Source of the DNA: Nitrobacter sp039808345
GTDB lineage: Bacteria > Pseudomonadota > Alphaproteobacteria > Rhizobiales > Xanthobacteraceae
Assembly (NCBI RefSeq): GCF_047824785.1
Contig: NZ_CP181167.1
Coordinates: forward strand, 2,356,001 to 2,420,000
DNA length: 64,000 bases
Direction of reading: 5' to 3'
The notes below the pieces were generated by a model. It worked only from the letters and a program-made list of their open reading frames with translations. It was not told where the DNA came from and ran no database searches. Shown here piece by piece: positions 16,403 to 25,872 of this stretch. Made by a program: the position numbers and the translations under genes. How positions within the stretch are numbered: the first letter of the stretch is position 1; each line of letters begins with the position of its first letter.

Positions 16403-17075
16403 GTTGCCCTCCAGAGTGAGATGGCTTCGTCGCTGCATGCATTCGGGAATCGAAATGCACATCTTTCGAATACACCAACATCAAAAAAAAAACAGTGTCC
16501 CGCTTAAGGAAGTGTTGACATCTCACAGCGGCCCGACAGTGGCGCGCACCAAGGTTATACGGGGACTCGTGGATGGACGATGCGGGCAAGCCGAGGGAAA
16601 CTCAGGCAGGAGTTTTTCAGGATTTCAAATAATGGCTGCGCTGCAACGATATTCTTGATTCAGCAAACTGACGGCTGATGCGCGGCACGCATCACTCCGA
16701 CCGGCACGTCCAGTAAAATCGATACAGGTGCGGACTCCGAGTCCTGACTTTTGGCAATGAAAATATTTTCGCCGATAACTTTGGAAGGCGCCTTCAGCGC
16801 CCGCTACGGCGCATGTTTTCGCAAGTCGTGGAATCTGATTCGCGAAAACTGATTCAGCTTTCCCACTCCGCCGGCCGCCATCCGCATGACCGATGTACGC
16901 TTGAGCAACCGCAATTCAATGATGAAGCAGCTTGATGGTTATCCCTCTGCCCGTGCAGCGTCCGTCGAAAACCATCCGCGTCAAAAACCATTCGCCAGGC
17001 AACGAGGCGGCCGGCGCGTCGATGCCGTCAAAGCGAGGGATGCAGCCGCGCGTGAGTTGAACCGGCGGCCGAAGG
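16403..17075. other. Long spacer upstream of the H1-like gene and downstream of gatB
   Basis: About 670 bases. It must hold the promoter of the H1-like gene (an A-rich run near 16480-16492). The rest shows lower coding character with no clear repeat. A 70-codon frame at 16886-17098 overlaps the end of gatB and has no ribosome site; I do not call it. Confidence 0.5.
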
Positions 17076-18560
17076 TTACAGACCAAGCCTGGTCTTGAGC
17101 AGCTCGTTCACCGCTTGCGGATTGACCTTGCCGCCGGACGCTTTCATCACCTGACCGACGAACCAGCCGATCATCTGCGGCTTGTCGCGGACCTGCGCGG
17201 CCTTATCCGGGTTGGCCGCGACGATGTCGTCAACCACCTTCTCGATCGCGCCCATGTCGGTGACCTGCCTCATCCCGCGAGCCTCGACCAGCACCCGTGG
17301 ATCGCCGCCTTCGGTCCAGACGATCTCGAACAGATCCTTGGCGATCTTGCCGGAGATGGTCCCCTCGCCGATCAGGTCGATGATCGCCGCGAGCTGGGAC
17401 GCCGATACCGGCGACGCCTCGATGCTCACGCCCTCTTTGTTGAGCCGCCCGAACAGTTCGTTGATCACCCAGTTGGCGGCAACCTTCCCATCCCGTCGCG
17501 CGTTCGCAAGACCGGCCAGGACCGACTCGTAGAAGTTGGCGCTCTCATGCTCGCTGACCAGCACGGTGGCGTCATACGGCGTCAGGCCGAGATCCGCGAT
17601 GAAGCGTTGCTTCTTCTGATCCGGCAACTCCGGCAGGCCGGTCTTCAGCGCATCGACGAAGGATTGCGAAAACTCCAGCGGCAGCAGGTCGGGATCCGGG
17701 AAATAGCGGTAGTCGTGCGCTTCCTCCTTGGAGCGCATCGCGCGGGTCTCGCCTTTATCGGGATCGAACAACCGCGTTTCCTGATCGATGCTGCCGCCGT
17801 CCTCAAGAATGCCGATCTGCCGGCGCGCTTCGTATTCGATCGCCTGACCGATGAAGCGGATGGAATTGACGTTCTTGATCTCGCAGCGCGTGCCGAAGGG
17901 CTCGCCCGGCTGGCGCACCGAGACGTTGACGTCGGCCCGGAGGTTGCCTTTCTCCATATCGCCGTCACAGGTGCCGAGATAGCGCAGGATCGTCCGCAGT
18001 TTGGTCACGTAGGCCCTGGCCTGTTCGGATGAGCGCATGTCGGGCCTGGATACGATTTCCATCAACGCCACGCCGGAGCGGTTCAGGTCGATCGCGCTCA
18101 TGTCCGCGTGCTGATCGTGCAGGGACTTGCCGGCGTCCTGTTCGAGGTGGAGACGCTCGATCCCGACCACGAAGCTTGTGCCGTCGGCAAGATCGACCAC
18201 GACCTCACCCTCGCCGACGATCGGCGACTTGTATTGGCTGATCTGATAGCCCTGCGGCAGATCGGGATAGAAATAGTTCTTGCGGTCGAACACCGAACGC
18301 AGGTTGATCCTGGCGTTCAGTCCCAGGCCGGTCCGCACCGCCTGGCGAACGCACTCCTCATTGATGACCGGCAGCATTCCCGGCATCGCCGCGTCGACCA
18401 GCGAGACGTGGCTGTTGGGATCGCCGCCGAAGGCGGTCGAGGCGCCCGAAAACAGCTTCGCGTTGGAGGTGACCTGGGCGTGGACTTCGATCCCGATCAC
18501 CATCTCCCACTCGCCGGTTGCGCCTTTGATCAGATGGGACGGTTTGACAGGTGCGTTCAT
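17076..18560 (-). CDS. gatB: Asp/Glu-tRNA amidotransferase subunit B
   Basis: A 494-residue GatB. The GatCAB complex amidates misacylated Glu-tRNA(Gln) and Asp-tRNA(Asn); GatB binds tRNA and carries the kinase site. WEMVIGIEVHAQ at the start, then GDPNSHVSLVDAAMPGMLPV and HLEQDAGKSLHD, are family signatures. The C-terminal YqeY-like tail ends GKVNPQAVNELLKTRLGL. Length normal. It lies 66 bases downstream of a patatin lipoprotein gene, in the same direction as gatC and gatA but separated from them by about 2 kb. Confidence 0.97.
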   Translation of the reverse strand: MNAPVKPSHLIKGATGEWEMVIGIEVHAQVTSNAKLFSGASTAFGGDPNSHVSLVDAAMPGMLPVINEECVRQAVRTGLGLNARINLRSVFDRKNYFYPDLPQGYQISQYKSPIVGEGEVVVDLADGTSFVVGIERLHLEQDAGKSLHDQHADMSAIDLNRSGVALMEIVSRPDMRSSEQARAYVTKLRTILRYLGTCDGDMEKGNLRADVNVSVRQPGEPFGTRCEIKNVNSIRFIGQAIEYEARRQIGILEDGGSIDQETRLFDPDKGETRAMRSKEEAHDYRYFPDPDLLPLEFSQSFVDALKTGLPELPDQKKQRFIADLGLTPYDATVLVSEHESANFYESVLAGLANARRDGKVAANWVINELFGRLNKEGVSIEASPVSASQLAAIIDLIGEGTISGKIAKDLFEIVWTEGGDPRVLVEARGMRQVTDMGAIEKVVDDIVAANPDKAAQVRDKPQMIGWFVGQVMKASGGKVNPQAVNELLKTRLGL

Positions 18561-18626
18561 GCGCGGTTTTTACTCCGGGGCTCACGATTGGGAAACCCAT
18601 CTTTTATGTGCGAGGTCCACGCTCGC

Positions 18627-20006
18627 TTACATGCGTCCGGCAAACATGCGAAACGCGGAGTTTGCCCGCAATGCGTCGCGGCCTGCCGCGATCACCTCGT
18701 CCACCTGCTGCGGAGGCAAGCGGAATCGGGTCGGAACGGTCTCAAGGCGAGCGGCGCGCGCGGGATCGAGTTGGTCGAAGCCGACCCGGCCGACAAAAAA
18801 TTTAAGATCGTGACAGTTCCAGCCCGGACGCGCCCCGTAACGCGCGCGCTCCGCCGCCGACAGACCACAACGCCAACGGATCAGCGCCGCCTGCCAGTCG
18901 CCCATGGTGCGCTCGAAGGCCGTAAAACCCGCGCCGACGCTGGCATCGATCGCGGTATCCGCCGCCGCCTTGACCAGATCAGCGCCGCTGGGACCTTCAA
19001 TGGTATTGATCCAGTTGCCTGAAAGGCCGGTCCTGGCGTCCACGACCACAACAAGTCCGCGCCGGATTTTGACGGCCTGCTGGGGTGACAGCGGTTCATA
19101 GGGCGCGCGCGCCGATAGCAGCGAGATGGTGAAACCGGACAGGCCGTAGTTGTCAACGAGACCGCCGTCGAGCAGCTTGATGTAGGGAATTTCGCCATCG
19201 TGATAGCGGCTGATGGCTTTCGCGAACGCGCTCAGCATCGGCGGCGCATTGCGGTTGTCCCGCGCCTTCACGATCCAATCCGGGAGCGGATCCTTGCATC
19301 GACCGGGAAAGGTCTGAATCACCACCGGCGCGAACGCGACAGGCACCGCCGCCGACGCCGCCACCGCGTTCGCCAGCGGATAGGACGCGAGGTCGCTGCA
19401 CATCGCACCGAACGCGGTCGCGCCAAAGACAAAGGGCGTGCGATTGTAGATGTCGGAGGCGTTGATCCATACCCGCGGGCGCACCGTCCTTCGCAGATCG
19501 GCGAAGGTCGCGCCATGGAACAGGTTGGCGTCGAGCCAGCGCGGCAGCCCGCTGGAGTCGTTGATGCCGCCGGCGAACGCCCTGCCAAGCGTGGCGAGGT
19601 TGAGGTCGGTTTGAAGTCCCTCCTCGGCATTGCGCAGAAGAAACTTCTCACGGAAGTCGGCCAGCGCCTCGCGTTTGCGCAACCCGAAATAGGCGGCGGT
19701 CACCGACCCTCCGGACACCCCGGAAATGAAATCGATCCGGTCGATCATTGATGCGCCACCGCCGCGCACCGGCGTCCGCGCCAGTTCTTCCAGCACGCCG
19801 AAGGAAAAGGCCGCCGCCCGCGTGCCGCCGCCTGAAAACGACAGCACCACCAGACTGTCGTCAGTGGCGACCCGTTCTTCGAAGTTCTCGCGGAGCTGGC
19901 CTACGAGGTCGGCGCTGCTGCCCGGCTGGTTGACGGGTGCATTCTGGATCGACGCGCAACCGAGCAGCAACGCGCATAGTCCGATGACAGCAAATGCTGA
20001 ACGCAT
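18627..20006 (-). CDS. Patatin-like phospholipase lipoprotein
   Basis: A 459-residue predicted lipoprotein. The signal peptide ends in the lipobox LLLGC (C17). A patatin domain follows: oxyanion motif SGGGTRAAAF (58-67), nucleophile elbow GVSGGS with Ser98, and the DGG catalytic dyad at Asp280 (LLDGGLVDNYG). It should hydrolyse acyl lipids at the cell envelope. Homologues occur near gat genes in related bacteria only by my impression. The insertion between gatA and gatB, next to a dispersed repeat, is noteworthy. Substrate unknown. Confidence 0.88.
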   Translation of the reverse strand: MRSAFAVIGLCALLLGCASIQNAPVNQPGSSADLVGQLRENFEERVATDDSLVVLSFSGGGTRAAAFSFGVLEELARTPVRGGGASMIDRIDFISGVSGGSVTAAYFGLRKREALADFREKFLLRNAEEGLQTDLNLATLGRAFAGGINDSSGLPRWLDANLFHGATFADLRRTVRPRVWINASDIYNRTPFVFGATAFGAMCSDLASYPLANAVAASAAVPVAFAPVVIQTFPGRCKDPLPDWIVKARDNRNAPPMLSAFAKAISRYHDGEIPYIKLLDGGLVDNYGLSGFTISLLSARAPYEPLSPQQAVKIRRGLVVVVDARTGLSGNWINTIEGPSGADLVKAAADTAIDASVGAGFTAFERTMGDWQAALIRWRCGLSAAERARYGARPGWNCHDLKFFVGRVGFDQLDPARAARLETVPTRFRLPPQQVDEVIAAGRDALRANSAFRMFAGRM

Positions 20007-20168
20007 GGTCGTGAAGTAGCCCCGCCAATCGCGCGCCGACTATGGTTCGTGGCGGGGCGAATGGCAATCATCCCGACGACCTATCTATGGTCGTGGTCAA
20101 CGCCGTCGCCGGCTCAGCATGTTGGGCGGCGACCAAGTCGGCGGGCAGCCGCACCGCCAAACTCGGTT

Positions 20169-20272
20169 AGAGCGGCGGCCGATCAAATGGAATCAGCGGC
20201 GCCGCTCCAGTTAATTGATTGAGCATCGGATTTATCCCGAAACCGGTTCCCACTTTCGGGTCCGATGCTCTA
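20169..20272 (-). repeat. Dispersed repeat, type 3, copy B
   Basis: Inverted, almost identical copy of 15495-15597, differing by a few bases near the gccgctc segment. It sits between the patatin gene and the small gene downstream of gatA and runs up to that gene's stop, where tagagcatcgg overlaps the stop codon region. Confidence 0.85.
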
Positions 20273-20572
20273 GCCGTTACCGCCGCCAAGCAATTCCGCG
20301 ACGATCTGGCTCCACTCGTCTTCGGACGAGCCTTTTCCAAAAGGCTTGTCGGCGCGGCGGTACCAGTAAGCAGCGTTGCCGATCTCGCGGCCATCAAGCC
20401 TGTGCAGGTAGGCGTGAACCCACGCGGCCTCCGGCCCCACCACCGGCTGCACGATGACATGCGCCTTGTTCCAGTCGCCCTTGGCGGCCCACCACAAGGC
20501 CGCAAGCGGCACCGAAACGCCCTGCGGCGGCTCGGCGTTCGCCAGGCTGGCTTTGAAATCATCCGGCGTCAC
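20270..20572 (-). CDS. Hypothetical protein, 100 aa, coupled to gatA
   Basis: A small soluble protein with a conserved look: LAALWWAAKGDWNKAHVIVQ, then AAWVHAYLHRLDGREIGNAAYWYRRADKP. The alternating helices with WxxAK...AYWYRRA resemble a TPR/Sel1-like pair of helices. The GTG at 20572 overlaps the gatA TGA (GTGA), with GGAGG 7 bases upstream; two more GTG codons lie just before it. Family known to me only as an uncharacterised alphaproteobacterial protein following gatA. Its stop lies at the edge of a dispersed repeat. Confidence 0.8.
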   Translation of the reverse strand: MTPDDFKASLANAEPPQGVSVPLAALWWAAKGDWNKAHVIVQPVVGPEAAWVHAYLHRLDGREIGNAAYWYRRADKPFGKGSSEDEWSQIVAELLGGGNG

Positions 20573-22044
20573 CACCACACCTCCGGCGTAAAGCGTCCGG
20601 CAGCCTGCTCGATCACCTCACCAAGCGAAATGACCGCCTCCTCGTCGAACGGACGGCCGATCAGTTGCAGCCCGAGGGGAAGCCCCTGAGCATCCTTGCC
20701 CGCGGGCACGGCAATGCCCGGCAAACCGGCCATGTTCGCCGTCACCGTGAAGATGTCGTTGAGATACATCTCAATCGGATCGGAATCAGTCTTCTCGCCG
20801 ATGCCGAAGGCGGCGGACGGTGTCGCCGGAGTGAGGATCGCGTCGACCCCCGCCGCATAGCAATCCTCGAAGTCCTTCTTGATCAAGGTGCGAACCTTCT
20901 GTGCGCGCAGGTAATACGCATCGTAATAACCAGCGGACAAAACATAGGTTCCGATCATGATACGGCGGCGGACTTCCGCGCCAAAGCCTTTCGCCCGGGT
21001 GTTCTCGTACATCTCCACGATATTGCGTCCATCGGCGCGCGCGCCGTAACGGACGCCATCATAGCGCGCGAGGTTGGACGACGCCTCAGCCGGCGCGACG
21101 ATGTAGTAAGCAGGCAGCGCGTATTTCGTGTGGGGCAGCGATACTTCCACCAGTTCGGCGCCCGCCGCTTTCAGCCAATCGGCGCCCTGCGACCACAGCC
21201 TCTCGATTTCAGCAGGCATCCCGTCCAGCCGGTACTCCCTGGGAAGACCGATCTTCATTCCCTTGACGGATTTGCCGACCGCGGCCTCATAGTCGGGTAC
21301 GGCACGATCGACCGACGTCGTGTCCTTCGGATCGTGGCCGGCCATCGAGCGCATCAGAATTGCCGCGTCGCGCACCGTGCGTGCGATCGGCCCGGCCTGA
21401 TCGAGCGAGGACGCAAACGCGACAGTGCCCCAGCGGGAGCAACGTCCGTATGTAGGCTTGAGGCCGACCGTGCCGGTGAAGGCGGCGGGCTGGCGGATCG
21501 AGCCGCCGGTATCGGTCGCGGTTGCGCCGAGACAGAGTCCGGCCGCCACCGCCGAGGCCGAGCCGCCGGATGAACCGCCGGGCACCAGTTTTACATCGGA
21601 GCCCTGCCGCCGCCAGGGATTGACCACCGGCCCGAAGCAGGAGGTCTCGTTCGACGATCCCATCGCGAACTCATCATTGTTGAGCTTGCCGAGCATCACC
21701 GCGCCGTCGCGCCAGAGCTGTGAGGTCACGGTGGACTCATAGGGCGGCTTGAAATCACCGAGAATGCGCGAACACGCCGTGGTCCGCGTGCCTTCCGTCG
21801 CGAACAGGTCCTTCACGCCGAGCGGAAGACCGTTGAGCGGGCCGCCCTCGCCTTTGGCGATCCGCTCGTCCGCCTGGCGCGCCATCGCCCTCGCCTGCTC
21901 CGGCGTCTCCAGCACATAGGCGTTCAGCACACGCGCCCGCGCCATCGCCGCGAGATGCGCGTCGGTCAACTCCAGCGCGGTGAAGGATTTACGCGCGAGA
22001 CCGTCACGCGCCTCGGCCAGCGTGAGCGAGGTCAGGTCTGTCAT
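20569..22044 (-). CDS. gatA: Asp/Glu-tRNA amidotransferase subunit A
   Basis: A 491-residue amidase subunit that frees ammonia from glutamine for GatB. The amidase-signature triad is visible as Lys78 (GLPLGVKD), Ser158 (GGSSGGSAS) and Ser182 (TGGSIRQPA). The start ATG at 22044 overlaps the stop of a 68-aa gene (ATGA), and its own stop overlaps a further small gene, giving gatC-orf-gatA-orf order. Length and motifs are normal. Confidence 0.97.
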   Translation of the reverse strand: MTDLTSLTLAEARDGLARKSFTALELTDAHLAAMARARVLNAYVLETPEQARAMARQADERIAKGEGGPLNGLPLGVKDLFATEGTRTTACSRILGDFKPPYESTVTSQLWRDGAVMLGKLNNDEFAMGSSNETSCFGPVVNPWRRQGSDVKLVPGGSSGGSASAVAAGLCLGATATDTGGSIRQPAAFTGTVGLKPTYGRCSRWGTVAFASSLDQAGPIARTVRDAAILMRSMAGHDPKDTTSVDRAVPDYEAAVGKSVKGMKIGLPREYRLDGMPAEIERLWSQGADWLKAAGAELVEVSLPHTKYALPAYYIVAPAEASSNLARYDGVRYGARADGRNIVEMYENTRAKGFGAEVRRRIMIGTYVLSAGYYDAYYLRAQKVRTLIKKDFEDCYAAGVDAILTPATPSAAFGIGEKTDSDPIEMYLNDIFTVTANMAGLPGIAVPAGKDAQGLPLGLQLIGRPFDEEAVISLGEVIEQAAGRFTPEVWW

Positions 22045-22247
22045 CTATCAACCGCGCTGCAAAAAAAGGGCGACAGCGTCCTGTCGTTCCGGGGATCATC
22101 GGCAGGCGCCGCATCGACCGCGTGGAGCATGTCGAGAACGGCGTTCGCCGCCTCGTCGGGATCGGCGGTTCGGCCCTGACGTTCCATGGCGTCGAGGTAG
22201 TCCATATAGGCTCGATAAGCCTTTTCATCGCCGCAGAGCAGACACAT
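22041..22247 (-). CDS. Hypothetical protein, 68 aa, between gatC and gatA
   Basis: Begins MCLLCGDEKAYRAYMDYLDA with a CxxC pair at residues 2-5 and continues with an acidic helical part and a second cysteine near the C-terminus (FFCSAVDR). The ATG at 22247 is preferred over the TTG three bases upstream. ATGA overlap with gatA suggests co-translation. A zinc-binding or thiol role can be imagined, but no function is known. Confidence 0.65.
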   Translation of the reverse strand: MCLLCGDEKAYRAYMDYLDAMERQGRTADPDEAANAVLDMLHAVDAAPADDPRNDRTLSPFFCSAVDR

Positions 22248-22261
22248 CAAATCAAAACCTG

Positions 22262-22549
22262 TTATTCGACAACCTTCGGCACCAGAAAGAAGCGGTCATG
22301 CGTCACCGGCGCGTTGGCGACGATCCTGTCCGCGATCTCGCCGTCATTCACCACGTCGGTCCGCATTTTCATCGCCATCGGCGTCACGGACGTCATCGGC
22401 TCGACACCTTCGACGTTCACTTCCTGCAACTGCTCGACGAAGGCCAGAATCGCATTCAATTCGTCCTGCAGATGGGGCACCTCGGCGTCATCGACCGCTA
22501 TGCGCGCCAGATGCGCGATGCGGCGGACGGTAGCGGCATCAACGGACAT
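22262..22549 (-). CDS. gatC: Asp/Glu-tRNA amidotransferase subunit C
   Basis: A 95-residue GatC that wraps round and stabilises the GatA-GatB pair. SVDAATVRRIAHLARIAVDD at the N-terminus, LNAILAFVEQLQEVNVEGVEP in the centre and the ending FFLVPKVVE are canonical. The ATG at 22549 gives the usual length; an upstream ATG at 22582 would add 11 unusual residues. First gene of the gat operon here, with a type 1 repeat upstream. Confidence 0.95.
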   Translation of the reverse strand: MSVDAATVRRIAHLARIAVDDAEVPHLQDELNAILAFVEQLQEVNVEGVEPMTSVTPMAMKMRTDVVNDGEIADRIVANAPVTHDRFFLVPKVVE

Positions 22550-22599
22550 ATTGTAAGCCCCCGCAGGCTCTATCGTAGGCATTGTCGCCTGACAGGCGT

Positions 22600-22706
22600 T
22601 ATAGCGTTTTCGAGCGAAGTGGATACCGGTTCGCGTGAAGAAAACGCGTCAGAACAAAAACATTGAATCTTTCACCGTTTCCTTGATCGGTGAAAGATTC
22701 CTATAG
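22600..22706 (-). repeat. Dispersed repeat, type 1, reverse
   Basis: Good copy: atagcgttttcgagcgaag, then ggataccggttcgcgtgaag and aaaacgcgtca, followed by the ttcaccg/cggtgaa hairpin. It lies in the divergent spacer between gatC and ruvX. Confidence 0.85.
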
Positions 22707-22808
22707 CAGACCCGGCTTTCGCACCGCAACCATTCGTAGTGGAAAGGGGTTGCCCAAGCAGACCCGCGTCCCTTTGCCCGGCCTGTCCCGCGCATGATAT
22801 GGGGAGCC

Positions 22809-23300
22809 ATGCCCGCATCCGTCCTCCCGTTGGTCGAAGCCGCCGCGCATTGGCCCGCGCGCGGAGCGCTCGTCGGATTAGACCTCGGCACCAAGACCAT
22901 CGGCGTCGCGGTGTCCGATCCCGATCGCCGCCTCGCCACCGGAGTCGAAACCATCCGGCGCAAGACGTTCACGGCGGATGCCGCACGGCTTCTCGCCATT
23001 GCGGGCGAACGCCGCGCGGCTGGCTTCATCCTTGGATTGCCGATCAACATGGACGGCAGCGAAGGACCGCGCGCGCAATCGACCCGTGCTTTTGCGCGCA
23101 ATCTGGCCAAACTCACCGATCTCGCCATCGGGCTGTGGGACGAGCGGATGTCGACGGCGGCTGTCGAACGCGAATTGATCGGGCTGGACATGAGTCGCGC
23201 AAGGCGCGCCAAAGTCATCGATGAACACGCCGCGATCTTTATTCTGCAGGGCGCGCTGGACCGGCTAGCGACGCAGCGGCGAACGTCCGGGCCCGGATGA
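22809..23300 (+). CDS. ruvX: Putative pre-16S rRNA nuclease YqgF/RuvX
   Basis: A 163-residue RNase H-like fold protein. GALVGLDLGTKTIGVAVSD holds the first acidic residue; GFILGLPINMDGSEGPRA, LWDERMSTAAVERELI and the last acidic site VIDEHAAIFILQGALD follow the family order. YqgF trims 16S rRNA 5' ends and has been linked with Holliday junction processing. The ATG at 22809 was preferred to an upstream one. It ends exactly where the convergent CPBP gene ends (TGATCA). Confidence 0.93.
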   Translation: MPASVLPLVEAAAHWPARGALVGLDLGTKTIGVAVSDPDRRLATGVETIRRKTFTADAARLLAIAGERRAAGFILGLPINMDGSEGPRAQSTRAFARNLAKLTDLAIGLWDERMSTAAVERELIGLDMSRARRAKVIDEHAAIFILQGALDRLATQRRTSGPG

Positions 23301-24095
23301 TCACGGCGAACCGGCGAGCCATAACGTTTGCAGCGTCGCCGCGAGGTTGTTGAATCCGTGCAGGATCACGGTCGGCCAGATCGAACCGCTGAGGTACCGG
23401 AGATAGCCGAACAGCAATCCGATCGAGAAGATCTGTCCGAAGAAGAACCAGTCATATTGGAGATGCATCGCGGTCCACACCAGCGATGACAGCACGATCG
23501 CACCGATGGGACGCAGGAAAGATTCCGACCAGCCGCGATACAGGAATCCGCGCGCCAGGAGTTCCTCGCTGACCGGCGCCACGACGCAGAATGAAATCAC
23601 CAGAAGCCACAGCGCGCCGTCGGCGCGGGCCGACTTTGCCACATCGACCATGAAGGCGGGCGAGCTTTCGTGTCCCACCGCATTGGATATCCCCTCCCAT
23701 CCGGTGACGAGCACGACCATGGCGGCAATGCCGAGCAGCAGGTGACGCCAGGAAGCCCGGCGCAACGCGAGATAATCGGCGAACGGCACCCCCGAGAGCC
23801 GGACCGCGATCCACAGTGCGAGCAGGACCGCCGGCAGCCCCGTGACCACCGACAGCGCGACCGTCAGGCCGCTTTCAGCCTGTTCCGCGACCTCGTCAAA
23901 ACTGAACGGCGCGTCATCAGTGATCACGAAATAGGCAAGGACGGATAGCTGCCCCGCGAACATCGCGGCGAACACCACGAGCCCCCACAGGCTGGTGCCG
24001 ATGAATTTCCAGGCTTGCGGGGGACGCGGCTGCGGAGGCAGCGGCGGCGGCGCCACAGCAGAAGACACGGGCGCTTCAGCGGAAGTCATCGACAT
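23301..24095 (-). CDS. CPBP-family intramembrane metalloprotease
   Basis: A 264-residue protein with a proline-rich cytosolic N-terminus (PPPLPPQPRPPQ) and about six membrane helices. CPBP (CAAX protease and bacteriocin-processing) motifs are present: EELLARGFLYRG (EExxxR), the second-motif histidine in TAMHLQYDWFFF, and HGFNNLAA. Such proteases act within the membrane on largely unknown substrates. The start may instead be the third codon (24089), which has better spacing from AAAGGGA. Confidence 0.85.
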   Translation of the reverse strand: MSMTSAEAPVSSAVAPPPLPPQPRPPQAWKFIGTSLWGLVVFAAMFAGQLSVLAYFVITDDAPFSFDEVAEQAESGLTVALSVVTGLPAVLLALWIAVRLSGVPFADYLALRRASWRHLLLGIAAMVVLVTGWEGISNAVGHESSPAFMVDVAKSARADGALWLLVISFCVVAPVSEELLARGFLYRGWSESFLRPIGAIVLSSLVWTAMHLQYDWFFFGQIFSIGLLFGYLRYLSGSIWPTVILHGFNNLAATLQTLWLAGSP

Positions 24096-24106
24096 TCCCT
24101 TTCGTC

Positions 24107-24192
24107 ATGGCCAGCCTTGTGCCGGGTATCCACATCATGCAGCCTCGCAATAGAAAGACGTGGATGGCCGGGACGAGGCCCGACCATGACGC
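24107..24192. repeat. Large inverted repeat, alphaproteobacterial intergenic type
   Basis: catggccagccttgtgccgg with tatccacat pairs at distance with gtggatggccgggacgagg and cccgacca, forming a long imperfect stem-loop. This element is widespread downstream of genes in Bradyrhizobium relatives. Position after aidB and before the CPBP gene; it could act as a terminator or stability element for aidB-side transcripts. Confidence 0.7.
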
Positions 24193-24231
24193 CCCATATT
24201 CCTTATTCCTTGTCGGAATCGCAGCCGGCGC

Positions 24232-25872
24232 TCACGGCAGCGCCCGCTCAAGCAGATCGCGGCTCTGGGCGACAGACAGTTCGGCCGTTCCGAACATGCT
24301 CCCGTGGGGGCGACCGAGCCGCGTCGCCGCAAACAGCGCCGCCTGATCCGGCGCGGTGCGGCTGAGCGCGGCGGCCGCGGCCAGTTGCGCCAGCGTTTCC
24401 ACCGCCTGGCGCGCGTCGCGCTCGCCGTCAGGCCGACGGAACGTTCTTGCGAGAAAAGCCACCGCTTCCGCCGCACCCGGCAAATCCCTGGTGTCCGCCG
24501 CGAAGTCCTCAAGCACGGCGACGGCGGCCTCCCCGTCGCGGGCCAACACCCGCAGCACGTCGAGGCACATCACATTCCCGGAGCCTTCCCAGATCGCGTT
24601 CACCGGCGCCTCGCGATAGTGCCGGGCCAGAATGCCCTCCTCGACATAACCGTTTCCCCCCAGGCACTCCATCGCCTCGTAAAGAAGGCCCGGCGCGCTC
24701 TTGCAGATCCAGTATTTCACGGCGGGCGTCAAAAGCCGCATCCAGGCAGCCGCCTTCGGGTCGGACGGCGCTTCATCGAAGGCACGGCACAGGCGCATCA
24801 CCAGCGCCACCGACGCCTCCACCTGCAACGCCATATCGGCAAGAACCGCCTGCATCAACGGCTGATCGGCCAGACGCTTCTGAAATACGCTGCGATGGCG
24901 CGCGTGATGCAGCGCATGCGCCAGCCCCGAGCGCATCAGGCCGGCCGAGGCGATGGCGCAATCCTGCCGCGTCAATTGCACCATCTGAAGGATGGCGCGG
25001 ACGCCCTTGCCTTCGTCACCGACGCGCCGGGCATAGGCTTCGACGAATTCCACCTCGACCGATGCGTTGGAGCGGTTGCCGAGCTTGTCCTTCAGCCGCT
25101 GGAGATGAATCGCGTTGACCGATCCGTCCGGACGGAAGCGCGGCATGAAGAAGCATGTCAGTCCGCCATCGGCCTGCGCCAGCACCAGAAACGCGTCGCA
25201 CATCGGCGCGGACATGAACCATTTGTGGCCGGTGATACGATAGGCGTCGCCATCACGTACGGCGCGGGTCTGGTTGGCGCGCACGTCGGTGCCGCCCTGC
25301 TTCTCGGTCATGCCCATGCCGAGCGTCATGCCGCGCTTGGTCCGCCACAGCGCGAACGACGGATCGTAGCTGCGGGTCGCGATCACCGGCATCGTCTCCG
25401 CCAGCAGGTCGGGCTGCGCCGCGAGCGTCGCCACTGACGCGCGGGTCATGGTGATCGGGCAGAGATGTCCGGTCTCGACCTGCGCGGCCATGTAGAATTT
25501 CGCCGCGCGCACCACTTCCGCCGCGCCGGCCGCGGGCCTGCCGTCGGCTGTCCAGGTGGAATTGTGGAGGCCGGCATGAATGCCGTGCGCCATCAGTTCA
25601 TGATAGGAGGGATGAAATTCGACCTCGTCGCGCCTGTTGCCGCGCGCATCGAAGATTCGCGGCTTCGGCGGATTTTCGTTGGCGAGACGTCCGCGCGCGG
25701 CCATCGCCGCCGAACCCCAGTGCTTTCCGAATTCGGACAGTTCGCCCGACGCCGCCTGGCCGCCGTTCGCCGCCACCGCCTCCGCCAGCGGGCGGTCGAG
25801 CGTGAACAGATCGACGTCCTCGAACGGCGGCGACTGGTTGAAGACCTCGTGCGTCATGAAGGGCTGCGTCAT
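24232..25872 (-). CDS. aidB: AidB-like acyl-CoA dehydrogenase
   Basis: A 546-residue flavoprotein of the acyl-CoA dehydrogenase superfamily, AidB branch. AidB is linked to the alkylation response and binds DNA in E. coli. Signs include the N-terminal MTHEVFNQSPPFEDVDLFT and HPSYHELMAHGIHAGLHNSTW, MTEKQGGTDVRANQT (flavin site), HKWFMSAPMCDAFLVLAQ, and MECLGGNGYVEEG with NAIWEGSGNVMCLDVLR. GGAGG lies 6 bases before the ATG at 25872. Whether it acts in alkylation defence or in short-chain acyl metabolism here is open. Confidence 0.9.
   Translation of the reverse strand: MTQPFMTHEVFNQSPPFEDVDLFTLDRPLAEAVAANGGQAASGELSEFGKHWGSAAMAARGRLANENPPKPRIFDARGNRRDEVEFHPSYHELMAHGIHAGLHNSTWTADGRPAAGAAEVVRAAKFYMAAQVETGHLCPITMTRASVATLAAQPDLLAETMPVIATRSYDPSFALWRTKRGMTLGMGMTEKQGGTDVRANQTRAVRDGDAYRITGHKWFMSAPMCDAFLVLAQADGGLTCFFMPRFRPDGSVNAIHLQRLKDKLGNRSNASVEVEFVEAYARRVGDEGKGVRAILQMVQLTRQDCAIASAGLMRSGLAHALHHARHRSVFQKRLADQPLMQAVLADMALQVEASVALVMRLCRAFDEAPSDPKAAAWMRLLTPAVKYWICKSAPGLLYEAMECLGGNGYVEEGILARHYREAPVNAIWEGSGNVMCLDVLRVLARDGEAAVAVLEDFAADTRDLPGAAEAVAFLARTFRRPDGERDARQAVETLAQLAAAAALSRTAPDQAALFAATRLGRPHGSMFGTAELSVAQSRDLLERALP

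Noticed and set aside
16886..17098. Possible 70-aa plus-strand protein
   Set aside because: No ribosome site and it overlaps the 3' end of gatB; basic low-complexity sequence.
22600..22706. Rho-independent terminators at the type 1 repeats
   Set aside because: The hairpins are good, but a run of T residues is not consistently present; they are reported as repeats with only a possible terminator role.
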